Assembly: GCA_036267635.1 (NCBI GenBank)
Contig: DATAVR010000047.1
Span: 1 to 64,000, forward strand
From: JADGRB01 sp036267635
Lineage (GTDB): Bacteria; Myxococcota_A; Polyangia; Fen-1088
Direction of reading: 5' to 3'
Length of the DNA: 64,000 nucleotides
Shown here: positions 55,903 through 64,000 of the stretch, piece by piece
How positions within the stretch are numbered: position 1 is the stretch's first letter
Layout: every line of letters starts with the position of its first letter
Position numbers and translations under genes: made by a program
The notes under the pieces: generated by a model
Told to the model about the DNA's origin: nothing
What the model saw: the letters and a program-made list of their open reading frames with translations, nothing else
Database searches by the model: none

Positions 55903-57447
55903 ATGTTGGTTGGGCCCAGATCCGCGCCGTCCGCCGCGAGAGCGCTCGCCCGCGCTCTGATCGCGCTCGGCCTGGCGGCGGTGTCGTGCGCCGAACCGTC
56001 GATTGAATCGACGGCCGTCGCCCTCGACGCGCCCGACTCGTCCCTCCCCAGCAACGTCGATCTGCTGTTCGCGATCGATGACTCGTCGGGAATGCCGGGC
56101 ATGCAGGAGAAGCTCGCCGATCAGATCCCCAGGATCCTCCAGACGCTGGAGAGCCTCCCGAGGGCGCCCAACCTTCACGTCGCCGTGGTCTCGTCGGACC
56201 TGGGCGCTCCGGGCGACTCGCCGGCGTTGACCGGGTGCACGTCGGTCGGCGACGAGGGCGTCTTTCAGGCCAAGGCGCACGGCAATTGTAGCGACACCAC
56301 GCTCACGGCGGCCGCCGCGTTCGTCTCCGACGTCGACGGGGTCCGGAACTACCTGGCCCCCGAAATCTCCACTGTCGTCCAATGCATCGTGCCGCTCGGC
56401 GGCCAGGGGTGCGCCTTCGGGCACACGCTCGCCTCCGTCGCCCGTGCCCTCGGCGCCGACGGCTCACCGGCGCCGGCCGCCAACGCCGGCTTCCTGCGTG
56501 CGGACGCCACTTTGGCGATCATCATTCTCAGCGACGAGGACGACTGCTCCGCGCCGGCGAACACGGTCCTCTACTCGCTCAACAACGGGCACCAGAACCT
56601 GACCAACGCGCTCGGACCGATCGCCCACTACCGCTGCAACCAGTTCGGTCATCTGTGCCTCGATGCGCACGCTCCGGGCGCTGCCATCCCACCGCCGGAG
56701 GTGCCGCCGGCGGACGCGCAGGGGACGTCCTCCGCGCCGACGTTCGATCTCGCCCAATGCCAGTCGAACGACACCGACGGTCTGCTGACGCCGGTCGGCA
56801 CGCTCGTGGGCGGTCTCAAGGCACTCAAATCCGATCCCGATCGGCAGATCGTAGTGGGCGCCATCGTCGCGCCGGCGACGCCCTACACCGTGGCCTGGGC
56901 GCCGGCGCCGACCGGGACCGACACGACCCCTGGCGAGCTCTGGCCGGAGGTCGAGCACTCGTGCGACGAGACGATCAACGACGGCAGCTTCGGCGATCCG
57001 GCCGTCCGAATCGCCCAGTTCGTGCGGGCGTTCGGCGCCAACGGCACCATCGTCTCAATCTGCGATTCGAGCTACGCCTCCGTCATCCGCCCGTTGGTCG
57101 ACCAGATCGCCCCCGACGATCAGACCACCATCCCCACGGACGGTGGCAGCGACGGTGAAGGGGGGAGCGGTCTCGAAGGGGACGCCGGCGACGCGGGGAT
57201 GGTCGACCTCGACGCCGGCGCTGACGGGACGGGGACGACCGGGGCGGGCGGCTCTGCGGGCGCGGGCGCCGGCGGAGTCGGGGCGAGCGGGGAGACGGAC
57301 GGGAGCGTGGTGGTCTTGACCGACGGACTGCGCAACGGTTGCGGGTGTGAGGTCGGCCGCGACGGCGCCGGCGGTCAGAGCGGCGAATTTCTTCTGATTT
57401 TTCTGGCCGTCGCGCGGCGTCGTCGCGCCCGGGGCGTCGAAAGCTGA
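55903..57447 (+). CDS. vWA-domain surface protein, MYXO-CTERM-like end (paralogue 1)
   Basis: ATG 55903 gives 514 residues. A signal with lipobox-like AVSC (Cys29) leads into a vWA fold beginning NVDLLFAIDDSSGM. The MIDAS first motif reads D59-x-S-x-G, the last Ser replaced by Gly63. It continues LHVAVVSSDLGAPGDS, ATLAIIILSDEDDCS and QIVVGAIVAP. Conserved Cys pairs recur in both paralogues. The tail has a Gly/Asp-rich linker and ends GCGCEVGRDGAGGQ...FLLIFLAVARRRRARG, MYXO-CTERM-like. It is about half identical in layout to the next gene. Confidence 0.78.
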   Translation: MLVGPRSAPSAARALARALIALGLAAVSCAEPSIESTAVALDAPDSSLPSNVDLLFAIDDSSGMPGMQEKLADQIPRILQTLESLPRAPNLHVAVVSSDLGAPGDSPALTGCTSVGDEGVFQAKAHGNCSDTTLTAAAAFVSDVDGVRNYLAPEISTVVQCIVPLGGQGCAFGHTLASVARALGADGSPAPAANAGFLRADATLAIIILSDEDDCSAPANTVLYSLNNGHQNLTNALGPIAHYRCNQFGHLCLDAHAPGAAIPPPEVPPADAQGTSSAPTFDLAQCQSNDTDGLLTPVGTLVGGLKALKSDPDRQIVVGAIVAPATPYTVAWAPAPTGTDTTPGELWPEVEHSCDETINDGSFGDPAVRIAQFVRAFGANGTIVSICDSSYASVIRPLVDQIAPDDQTTIPTDGGSDGEGGSGLEGDAGDAGMVDLDAGADGTGTTGAGGSAGAGAGGVGASGETDGSVVVLTDGLRNGCGCEVGRDGAGGQSGEFLLIFLAVARRRRARGVES

Positions 57448-57531
57448 CCAGAAATCTGGAGCCACCAGGGACTACCCACCTGGAGACGTAACCCGAAGTC
57501 CCTTTTCGTTGCCCGCTTCCTGGAGGTCGTC

Positions 57532-59289
57532 ATGTCCGTTTCGCCCAAGTCCCTTCCGGTCATCTCGAAGACGCTGTCGAAGATGCTGTCGAAGACGCCA
57601 TCGAGGACGGTCGCTCGTTTCGCGATCGGTCTCGGCCTGGTGGCCGCGTCGTGCGCTCAGAAAGGCGACACCTCGGTCGAATCGACCACCGCCGCGGTGA
57701 CCGCGGCGACCTCCGACGCGACGGCCGGCCCAGGCGACGTGGACATCCTGTTCATGATCGACAACTCCTCGTCGATGACGGAGATGCAACAGAAGCTGGC
57801 GGCGCAGATTCCGGCGTTCATGGCGGCGCTCCAGAGCCTTCCTATGGGGCTCCCCAACGTTCACATCGCGGTCGTTTCGTCCGACCTCGGCGCGCCGGGC
57901 GACTCGACGTCGTCGATCGGTTGCACGATGGCCGGCGACCAAGGCATCTTTCAAAATGAAGGCGCTGTGGCTTCAGGGGGGGCAGTCGGCGGCATGACCG
58001 GCAGCGGGACCGGCGGCAACAAGGGAACCCCGACGGGCGGCACGACCGGCGCCGGAACGGGCGGCATGACCGGTGGCGCGCCTGACGGCGCTGTGGGTGA
58101 ACCAGCGACGTCCAACTGCCTGGCGGGGAGCCTGAATCCCGGTGCGACGTTCATCTCCAACGTCGACGGCGTCGCCAACTACACCGGGGACGCCTCCGGT
58201 CTATTGTCCTGCATGGCCGCGCTCGGTGACTTCGGCTGCGGCTTCGAGCACCAGCTGGCCTCGATCTCGCGGGCGCTCGGGGCCGATGGTTTGCCGGCTC
58301 CGGCGCAGAACGCCGGCTTCCTGCGCCCAGGCGCCGAGCTGGCGATCGTTCTTCTGTCCAACGAGGACGACTGCTCGGCCCCGGCGGGTACTTCCCTCTA
58401 CTCGCTCAGCGTCGGTGGTTCCAACCAGCAGAATCTGTCCAACGCGCTCGGACCGATCTCCAACTATCGCTGCAACCAATACGGCCACCTCTGCGTCGAC
58501 CCGACCGCCGCCGGCCCGTCCTGTTTCCTCGAGCCACCGCGCCGCCCGCCGGCCGACGCGCAGGGGACTTCCGCGGCGTTGACGCTGAACCTCACGGACT
58601 GCGAGTCTGACGACAGCTACGGGATGCTGACCTCCATCAAGACCTTCGTGAACGGCATCAAGGCGCTCAAGGCGGACCCCGACAACCAGATCGTCGTCGG
58701 CGCGATCGTCGCGCCCCCGACGCCGTACACGGTCGCCTGGGTTCCCGAGCAGGGCGGCCAGAACACCCAGGCTGGCGAGCTCTGGCCCCAGGTCGAGCAC
58801 TCCTGCGGCGCGGCGGGCAGCGACGACGTCAACCCCGCGTCGACCTCCAGCCCGACCGACGGAAGCTTCGGCGATCCGGCGGTCCGGATCACACAGTACG
58901 TGCAGGCGTTCGGCGCCAACGGCGTCACGGGGTCGGTCTGCGACAACAGCTACGCCAACGCTTTCAGCGCCATCGTGAGCAAGATCGGTGCGCATTTGCC
59001 GGGCGGCGCCGGCAACGTGTCGGGCTCGGGGGGAACGGGCGGCACCGCCAGCGCGCTGCCCATCTGCGCGAACGGCATCGATCAAGGCGCCGACGGGGGC
59101 GTGACCGCCAGCGGGGGCGCGAGCGGCAACCTCTGCGGCTCGGGCGGCACCGGCGGCGCTCCGAGCGACGGCCTCCACAGCGGCGGCGGTTGCGACGTCG
59201 GCTCGTCTCGCCCGACCGTCTGGAGCCTCGGCTTGCTCCTGCTGTTCGTCACCTTGGCCTGGCGTCGTCGCCGCGCCAGCACGCGCTGA
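57532..59289 (+). CDS. vWA-domain surface protein, MYXO-CTERM (paralogue 2)
   Basis: ATG 57532 has GGAGG and gives 585 residues. The lipobox-like VAASC (Cys41) precedes the vWA domain with an intact MIDAS: Asp77, Ser79 and Ser81 in FMIDNSSSM. Matching blocks are HIAVVSSDLGAPGDS, ELAIVLLSNEDDCSAP and QIVVGAIVAPPTPYTVAW. Unlike paralogue 1, a Gly/Thr insertion (about residues 143-185, GGMTGSGTGG) splits the domain. The end is GGGCDVGSSRPTVWSLGLLLLFVTLAWRRRRASTR, a good MYXO-CTERM. It is a tandem duplicate of the previous gene, 84 bases away. Confidence 0.82.
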   Translation: MSVSPKSLPVISKTLSKMLSKTPSRTVARFAIGLGLVAASCAQKGDTSVESTTAAVTAATSDATAGPGDVDILFMIDNSSSMTEMQQKLAAQIPAFMAALQSLPMGLPNVHIAVVSSDLGAPGDSTSSIGCTMAGDQGIFQNEGAVASGGAVGGMTGSGTGGNKGTPTGGTTGAGTGGMTGGAPDGAVGEPATSNCLAGSLNPGATFISNVDGVANYTGDASGLLSCMAALGDFGCGFEHQLASISRALGADGLPAPAQNAGFLRPGAELAIVLLSNEDDCSAPAGTSLYSLSVGGSNQQNLSNALGPISNYRCNQYGHLCVDPTAAGPSCFLEPPRRPPADAQGTSAALTLNLTDCESDDSYGMLTSIKTFVNGIKALKADPDNQIVVGAIVAPPTPYTVAWVPEQGGQNTQAGELWPQVEHSCGAAGSDDVNPASTSSPTDGSFGDPAVRITQYVQAFGANGVTGSVCDNSYANAFSAIVSKIGAHLPGGAGNVSGSGGTGGTASALPICANGIDQGADGGVTASGGASGNLCGSGGTGGAPSDGLHSGGGCDVGSSRPTVWSLGLLLLFVTLAWRRRRASTR

Positions 59290-59300
59290 CGGGGCGGCGC

Positions 59301-59339
59301 TCGTTCCGTCGCCGCCGCTCTAGGCGTGCGACGGAACGA
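59301..59339. terminator. Strong convergent hairpin overlapping the next gene's 3' end
   Basis: A perfect 12-bp stem TCGTTCCGTCGC/GCGACGGAACGA encloses an inner 4-bp stem (CGCC/GGCG). It lies just after the vWA stop, and its right arm is the last codons of the minus-strand gene, whose stop is in the loop. Confidence 0.65.
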
Positions 59340-59796
59340 AGGTGACGGCGCCGATCCGTACCGGCGCGTCGCCCTTGGTGATGCCGGCGGAGGCCTCGAG
59401 CTGCATCGCCTTCGTGCAGGAGAGGCCGCCGCGGCTCATGAAGCGGAGCTCGAACGTCCGAGCCTGGCCGGCGTCGACGGTGAGGGGCTCACCCGCCTGC
59501 CAGCTGGTCGTCGGGACCGCGCGACCGTCGGGACCGCGCAGGTGAAACCCGTCGCGATGCACGACGAGCGGCGGCGGGGCGGCGTTGCGGACCTCGATCT
59601 CGATCTTCGCCTCGACGAGCGGCACGCCGGGGAGCTCCGTCTCGACGGTCTCGGTGCAGCTCTGTCGAAGCACCGCGACGGCGACGCCGTTGTCGGCCAT
59701 CGCGGCGCCGCTGTTCTGCACCGGCGGCTGCAGCGCGCACGCTGGTGCGAGCGCGAGAATCGACGAAATCAGAAATGGAGCGAGTTGCTTGGTCAT
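59320..59796 (-). CDS. Small lipoprotein, function unknown
   Basis: ATG 59796 follows GGGGAGG and gives 158 residues. The signal peptide ends LAPAC. One beta-rich domain follows with AKIEIEVRNAAPPPLVVHRDGFHLRGPDGRAVP, similar in style to DUF4352-type accessory Ig-like domains. Three Cys are seen (lipobox, SCTETVE, LSCTKAM), the last two possibly paired. The 3' end forms half of a long hairpin with the convergent vWA gene. It diverges from the Rrf2 gene. Confidence 0.7.
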   Translation of the reverse strand: MTKQLAPFLISSILALAPACALQPPVQNSGAAMADNGVAVAVLRQSCTETVETELPGVPLVEAKIEIEVRNAAPPPLVVHRDGFHLRGPDGRAVPTTSWQAGEPLTVDAGQARTFELRFMSRGGLSCTKAMQLEASAGITKGDAPVRIGAVTFVPSHA

Positions 59797-59890
59797 GGAT
59801 GGCGCCTCCCCAAGTGGAGGGAGAGCAGCCGTTGTGCCAGGGATAAACATAAATGAAATCAGTGTGATTGGGGCGTAGACCGTTTCCCGC

Positions 59891-59907
59891 CCGGGAGATT
59901 CTCCCGG
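59891..59907 (+). promoter_or_regulatory. Perfect hairpin in the leader of the Rrf2 gene
   Basis: CCGGGAG-ATT-CTCCCGG is a 7-bp perfect inverted repeat in the 175-base gap upstream of the Rrf2 regulator. It may be an operator for the divergent pair or a leader structure. No known consensus is matched. Confidence 0.35.
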
Positions 59908-59971
59908 AACGCTGAGGAAATTTCTCCCTTGACCCCATCTCAGCCGAGTGATAGTCGATAAAACACATAGG

Positions 59972-60439
59972 ATGACTAATCTATCCCGCAAGGCGCGATA
60001 CGCGTTGAAGGCGCTCTACGCGCTCTCCGCCGACGATGCGCGCGGGCCCGTCTTGATCGCGGATCTCGCCGAGCGGGAGAAGATTCCGCGCAAATTCCTG
60101 GAGGCGATCCTGCTCGAGCTGAAAAACGCGGGCGTCCTCAAGAGCAAGAAGGGAAAAGGGGGCGGCTACTCGCTGGCCCGCTCGCCCGAGCAGATCACGA
60201 TGGGGCAGGTGATTCGAATCATCGACGGACCGCTGGCGCCGATCCCTTGCGCCAGCGAACGGGCGTTCGTGCGCTGCGAAGAGTGCGTCGACGAGACCAC
60301 CTGTGGCACCCGTCAGGTGATGAAGAAGGTCCGCGACGCGATCGCGGCGATTCTCGATTCCACCACGCTGGCCGACGTGCAGACCCAGATTGCGCGCGCG
60401 CGATTTTCGACCGGCACGCCGCTGACCTACAGCATCTGA
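59972..60439 (+). CDS. Rrf2-family transcriptional regulator
   Basis: ATG 59972 gives 155 residues; a GTG at 59948 is in frame but the family start (MTNLSRKARYALKAL) is at 59972. The winged-helix DNA-binding half has LIADLAEREKIPRKFLEAILLELKNAGVLKSKKGKGGGYSLARSPEQITMGQVIRIIDGP. Four Cys lie where IscR/Rrf2 sensors bind clusters (Cys93, 102, 105, 111), spaced x8-x2-x5. It precedes a porin and a sulfate transporter, so it likely controls sulfur uptake, sensing an iron-sulfur or cysteine signal. Confidence 0.9.
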   Translation: MTNLSRKARYALKALYALSADDARGPVLIADLAEREKIPRKFLEAILLELKNAGVLKSKKGKGGGYSLARSPEQITMGQVIRIIDGPLAPIPCASERAFVRCEECVDETTCGTRQVMKKVRDAIAAILDSTTLADVQTQIARARFSTGTPLTYSI

Positions 60440-60468
60440 GCCGCCGATCAATGAACCGAGAGGACCGA

Positions 60469-61953
60469 ATGAGCTTCTTCGCACGGGTTGTAATCTATAA
60501 AATCGGTAGAATAAGTATTCTGTTTGCGCTGGGGTTGGTGTCGGTCTCCGCGCGTGCTCAGGACGCGGCGCCCACGCCCCAGCCACCTGATGCGGGCAGC
60601 CCCGAGGCCACTCCCGCGCCGGCCGCGCCCGCGCCGCTGCCTGTCGTGCCTGCGCCCGCGCCCGCGCCCGATCCGGCGTTGCAGGGCCGGGTCGACGCGC
60701 TCGAGCTGCGCACCAAGCTCTTGGAGACCAACCTGGCGGCGGCGCAGGCGGCCGCCAGCTCACCGAGATCGACGACCACCTTTCAGACCGACGAGGGCGG
60801 CTTCGCCATCACCAGCGCCGACCGCAACTACCAGATTCGGTTCAAGGGTCTGTTGCAGGTCGACGGCCGCCGCGCCTTCGACGACGCCGCGCTGGCGACC
60901 ACCGAGGACACCTTCATCACCCGCCGGGTCCGCCCGATCGTCGCCGGCACCGTCCTCGGGTTGACCGACTTCTACATCGCGCCCGACTTCGGGAACAACA
61001 CGATCGTCCTCATCGACGGCTACCTCGACACGCACCCGTTCCCCTGGCTGCGCCTGCGCGCCGGCAAGTTCAAGGGACCGGTCGGGCTCGAGCGTCTGCA
61101 GGCGGATCAGGACGTCACGTTCGTCGAGCGCGCCCTCACCCAGAACCTCTCCACGCAGCGCGAGGTGGGCCTGGAAATTTGGGGCGACATCGCCGGAGGG
61201 ATCGCCCGCTACGAGGCCGGCTACGTCAACGGCAACCCCGACAACGGAATCAACGACATCGACAGCAACAAGTCGAAGACCTTCGTGGGGCGGCTCTTCT
61301 TCCAGCCGTTCAACATCCCGTCGCTGCGCCCTCTCGGCAAGTTGGGGGTCGGCGTGGCCGCCAGCAGCGGAATCGAACAGGGTTCGGCGACCAACAGCTG
61401 GGTGGGGGCGTTCAAGTCGTTCGGTCAGAACACCATCTTCAGCTACCTCACCGCGACGACGCCGACGACGGTGTTCGCCTCGGGGCGCCACACCCGCCTC
61501 AACCCGCAACTCTATTACTACCTCGGGCCCTTCGGGCTGCTCGCCGAGTGGGTGCACGAGTACCAGCAGCTGGCGAATTCGGCCGGCCCGGGCTCGGTCA
61601 ACAACTCGGCCGGCAACGTGGAGGCGGCGTTCGTGATCGGCGGCGACGAGACCTACGAGGGGGTGAAGCCGCACAAGTCGCTCGATCTGGCCGACGGCGG
61701 CTACGGCGCGCTGGAGATCGGTCTGACCTACAACTGGCTCGACGTCGACCACGCGGCGTTCCCCACCGCGGCTGATCCGACCAAGTCGGTCAATCGGGCG
61801 CGCGCCGGCGGCATCGCGCTCAACTGGCAGTTGAGCCGCAACCTCCGGGCCAGCGGCGACTTTACCGAGACCCGATTCGAGGGCGGCGCCAAGGGGACCG
61901 CCAACCGGAACACCGAGAAGGTCGGGATCGCCCGGTTCCAGATTGCGTTCTAA
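60469..61953 (+). CDS. Porin O/P family (phosphate-selective-porin-like), sulfate-uptake context
   Basis: ATG 60469 follows GAGAGGA and gives 494 residues. A signal peptide (cleavage near ARA-QD) is followed by a Pro/Ala linker and a coiled-coil-like region (about 65-95), then a 16-strand-like barrel with RNYQIRFKGLLQVDGRRAF, TLRLRAGKFKGPVGLERLQ-like PWLRLRAGKFKGPVGLERLQ and VGIARFQIAF at the end, as in PF07396 porins (OprO/OprP). The family name refers to phosphate, but this copy sits between an Rrf2 gene and sbp, so sulfate passage is inferred. Confidence 0.82.
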   Translation: MSFFARVVIYKIGRISILFALGLVSVSARAQDAAPTPQPPDAGSPEATPAPAAPAPLPVVPAPAPAPDPALQGRVDALELRTKLLETNLAAAQAAASSPRSTTTFQTDEGGFAITSADRNYQIRFKGLLQVDGRRAFDDAALATTEDTFITRRVRPIVAGTVLGLTDFYIAPDFGNNTIVLIDGYLDTHPFPWLRLRAGKFKGPVGLERLQADQDVTFVERALTQNLSTQREVGLEIWGDIAGGIARYEAGYVNGNPDNGINDIDSNKSKTFVGRLFFQPFNIPSLRPLGKLGVGVAASSGIEQGSATNSWVGAFKSFGQNTIFSYLTATTPTTVFASGRHTRLNPQLYYYLGPFGLLAEWVHEYQQLANSAGPGSVNNSAGNVEAAFVIGGDETYEGVKPHKSLDLADGGYGALEIGLTYNWLDVDHAAFPTAADPTKSVNRARAGGIALNWQLSRNLRASGDFTETRFEGGAKGTANRNTEKVGIARFQIAF

Positions 61954-61980
61954 CGAATACGTGAAGAAGGAGGCGATGCG

Positions 61981-63018
61981 ATGAAACGGGCAATTGCGAT
62001 TGGTCTGGTGGGTCTTGGTTTGGCCGCGGCGTTGCTGGCGACGCGGACGGTGCCGGCGCGCGCGGCAAGGTCGGATGGCACGGTGAAGCTGCTCAACGTC
62101 TCCTACGATCCGACGCGCGAGCTCTATCAAGACGTCAACGCGGCGTTCGGGAAGCAGTGGCAACAGAAGACCGGACAGGCGGTCAGCATCAGCCAGTCCC
62201 ACGGCGGTTCGGGAAAACAGGCGCGCTCGGTGATCGACGGCCTCGACGCCGACGTGGTGACGCTGGGGCTGGCCTACGACATCGACGCCATCGCCGAGCA
62301 GTCGGGGCGCATCGCCAAGGACTGGCAGAAACGCCTGCCGGACGACAGCGCCCCCTACACCTCGACGATCGTCTTCGTCGCGCGCAAGGGGAACCCCAAG
62401 GGGATCCGTGACTGGGACGATCTGGCCAGGCCCGGCACCGTGGTGGTGGCTCCCAACCCCAAGACCTCGGGCGGCGCGCGCTGGGCTTATCTGGCGGCCT
62501 GGGGCTACGCGCTCCAGAGGCCGGGCGGCAGCGACGCGGCCGCGCGCGAATTCGTCCGCAAGGTCTACAAGAACATCCCGGTGCTCGACTCGGGCGCGCG
62601 CGGCTCGACGACCACCTTCGGCCAGCGCGGCATCGGCGACGTGCTGGTCTCCTGGGAGAACGAGGCCTACCTGCTGGTCGGCGAGCTCGGCAAGGACAAG
62701 TTCCAGATCGTCAACCCCAGCACCAGCATCCTGGCCGAGCCGCCGGTCGCCGTCGTCGACAGGAACGTCGACAAGCACGGCACGCGGGCGGTGGCCGAGG
62801 CGTACCTCGAGTTCCTCTACAGCGACGAGGGGCAGGAGCTGGCGGTCAAGAACCACTACCGGCCGCGCAGCGCCGCCGTCGCCGCCAAGCACGCCGGCGC
62901 CTTCCCCAAGATCAAGCTGTTCACCATCGATCAGCTGTTCGGCGGGTGGCGGAAGGCGCAGGCCACCCACTTCGCCGACGGTGGCACCTTCGATCAGATC
63001 TACCAGCCCGGATCATGA
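61981..63018 (+). CDS. sbp: Sulfate ABC transporter substrate-binding protein
   Basis: ATG 61981 follows a strong GAAGGAGG and gives 345 residues. The signal peptide ends near ARA-ARS. Signature blocks are LLNVSYDPTRELYQDVNAAF, SISQSHGGSGKQARSVIDGLDADVVTLGLAYDID and PNPKTSGGARWAYLAAWGYA, all in the sulfate/thiosulfate Sbp/CysP family. It delivers sulfate to the CysT/CysW permease encoded next. The stop overlaps the next start (ATGA). Confidence 0.95.
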   Translation: MKRAIAIGLVGLGLAAALLATRTVPARAARSDGTVKLLNVSYDPTRELYQDVNAAFGKQWQQKTGQAVSISQSHGGSGKQARSVIDGLDADVVTLGLAYDIDAIAEQSGRIAKDWQKRLPDDSAPYTSTIVFVARKGNPKGIRDWDDLARPGTVVVAPNPKTSGGARWAYLAAWGYALQRPGGSDAAAREFVRKVYKNIPVLDSGARGSTTTFGQRGIGDVLVSWENEAYLLVGELGKDKFQIVNPSTSILAEPPVAVVDRNVDKHGTRAVAEAYLEFLYSDEGQELAVKNHYRPRSAAVAAKHAGAFPKIKLFTIDQLFGGWRKAQATHFADGGTFDQIYQPGS

Positions 63019-63899
63019 CGACGGCTGCGATCGAGGCTCCCGCGGGTGGCGTCACGCGCCGCGCGCCTTCGCGGGGGAGCCTGCCCGGCTTCGGGCTGTC
63101 GCTGGGAATGACGCTCACCTTCCTTTCCTTGGTGGTGTTGATCCCCCTGTCGGGGTTGGTCTGGAAGACGGCCTCGCTCGACGGCGCGGCGCTGGCGCAC
63201 GCGGTGCTGTCGCCGCGGGCGCTGGCGGCGTATCGCCTCAGCTTCGGCGCGGCGCTGGTGGCGGGGACCGTGAACGTGGTGTTCGGCGTCCTCCTCGCCT
63301 GGGTGTTGACCCGCTACGACTTCCCCGGGCGCTCCCTGGTCGACGCGGCGATCGATCTGCCGTTCGCCTTGCCGACCGCGGTGGCAGGGATCGCGCTCAC
63401 CACTCTCTACGTCGAGCAAGGATGGCTGGGGCGCTTTCTCGAGCCGCACGGGATCAAGGTCGCGTTCGCGCCGGCGGGGGTGGCGGTGGCGATGGTCTTC
63501 GTCGGGCTTCCGTTCGTGGTGCGGACCGTCCAACCGGTCCTGATGGATCTGGATCTCCACATGGAAGAGGTCGCGGCGACGCTGGGGGCCTCGCGCCTCT
63601 ACACGCTGCGCAAGGTGATCGTGCCGGCGGTGCTGCCGGCGGCGCTGAGCGGGTTCGCGCTGGCGTTTGCGCGGGCCGTCGGTGAGTACGGTTCGGTCGT
63701 CTTCATCTCCGGGAACATGCCGGGGAAGACCGAGATCGCGCCGCTCTTGATCGTCACCAAACTGGAGCAGTTCGACTACGCCGGGGCGACGGCGATCGCC
63801 CTGGTGATGCTGCTGGCGTCGTTCGTCGCGCTCTTCGCCATCAACATTTTGCAGGCCCGCATCGGACGGGTGGGGCGCATCGGGAGGGGGAGCCGATGA
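63015..63899 (+). CDS. cysT: Sulfate ABC transporter permease CysT
   Basis: ATG 63015 overlaps the sbp stop. The protein has 294 residues and about six membrane helices. The EAA-loop signature is EEVAATLGASRLYTLRKVIVPAVLPAALSGFALAFARAVGEYGSV. The start of the core is FPGRSLVDAAIDLPFALPTAVAGIALTTLY, as in CysT (CysU). It forms the sulfate channel with CysW. The stop overlaps cysW by 4 bases. Confidence 0.95.
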   Translation: MTTAAIEAPAGGVTRRAPSRGSLPGFGLSLGMTLTFLSLVVLIPLSGLVWKTASLDGAALAHAVLSPRALAAYRLSFGAALVAGTVNVVFGVLLAWVLTRYDFPGRSLVDAAIDLPFALPTAVAGIALTTLYVEQGWLGRFLEPHGIKVAFAPAGVAVAMVFVGLPFVVRTVQPVLMDLDLHMEEVAATLGASRLYTLRKVIVPAVLPAALSGFALAFARAVGEYGSVVFISGNMPGKTEIAPLLIVTKLEQFDYAGATAIALVMLLASFVALFAINILQARIGRVGRIGRGSR

Positions 63900-64000
63900 A
63901 GGATCCACGCTGGCTCCGCTGGTCGCTGCTGGCGCTCGCGCTCGGTTTTCTTCTCCTGTTCGTCGGGCTCCCCATCGCCACCGTGTTCGTCGAAGCTTTT
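63896..64000 (+). CDS. cysW: Sulfate ABC transporter permease CysW, 5' part only
   Basis: ATG 63896 overlaps the cysT stop (ATGA). The first 35 residues, MKDPRWLRWSLLALALGFL followed by a hydrophobic helix, are in the window. The order sbp-cysT-cysW identifies it. An ATPase (cysA) is expected beyond the edge. Confidence 0.85.
   Translation, partial: MKDPRWLRWSLLALALGFLLLFVGLPIATVFVEAF

Noticed and set aside
60247..60468. N-terminal extension of the porin frame
   Set aside because: The frame upstream of ATG 60469 lies inside the Rrf2 gene and lacks a signal; GAGAGGA precedes 60469 at normal spacing.

Overview
The window is about 64 kb of very GC-rich bacterial DNA with densely packed genes on both strands and no rRNA, tRNA, phage or transposase gene that I can see. 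Several features point to a myxobacterium-like member of the Myxococcota, probably Polyangia. They are MYXO-CTERM-type C-termini (Cys, hydrophobic helix, Arg cluster), many lipoproteins with long Gly-Thr/Ala-Gly-Gly linkers, a DUF1552/DUF1592 pair, and a high density of hybrid histidine kinases. This assignment is an inference from protein style, not from a marker gene.

Layout. 1-5.0 kb: a class III aminotransferase cut by the window edge is divergent from a phosphatidylserine-decarboxylase-type proenzyme (psd), followed by a family-4 glycosyltransferase and an MFS transporter. 5.1-12.7 kb: a signalling cluster of a soluble hybrid kinase with about 17 HAMP modules, a receiver-PAS-kinase, and a protein fusing an ASCH domain to a receiver domain. 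12.8-22.0 kb: secreted and lipoprotein genes, including a cytochrome-like protein, a DUF1566 protein, an FGE/SUMF1-fold lipoprotein, the DUF1552/DUF1592 pair and an alpha/beta hydrolase. 22.0-27.8 kb: a minus-strand operon with overlapping genes (PilZ/GNAT-like protein, methyltransferase, sensor kinase, receiver-kinase). 27.9-31.2 kb: a Rossmann oxidoreductase, an OmpA-like lipoprotein and a bacterial expansin.

31.3-35.5 kb is a self-contained predicted nickel-uptake unit: NikR, TonB-dependent receptor, TonB and an HX4DH nickel/cobalt permease. 35.5-40.2 kb is an iron unit: bacterioferritin divergent from a Bfd-ferredoxin/di-heme oxidoreductase/imelysin/P460/outer-membrane-protein operon, with a Fur-box-like palindrome between them. 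40.2-52.5 kb holds a DUF2079 membrane protein, a 6-phosphogluconate dehydrogenase, several hypothetical and lipoprotein genes, an Mpv17-like membrane protein, a WD40-like lipoprotein, a large M28 peptidase and a GNAT. 52.6-59.3 kb holds a DUF5695-like giant secreted protein and two tandem vWA proteins, all with MYXO-CTERM-like ends. 59.3-64 kb ends with an Rrf2 regulator, a porin O/P and the start of a sulfate ABC transporter operon (sbp-cysT-cysW), running off the end.

The least familiar item is the ASCH-receiver fusion at 11.7-12.7 kb beside two orphan-looking hybrid kinases. It reads like a phosphorelay whose output is a nucleic-acid- or nucleoside-binding ASCH module rather than a helix-turn-helix. 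The PilZ/GNAT-like/methyltransferase/kinase operon is the second candidate for an undescribed module. No stretch longer than 300 bases lacks a gene; the longest intergenic gaps are roughly 125-190 bases.
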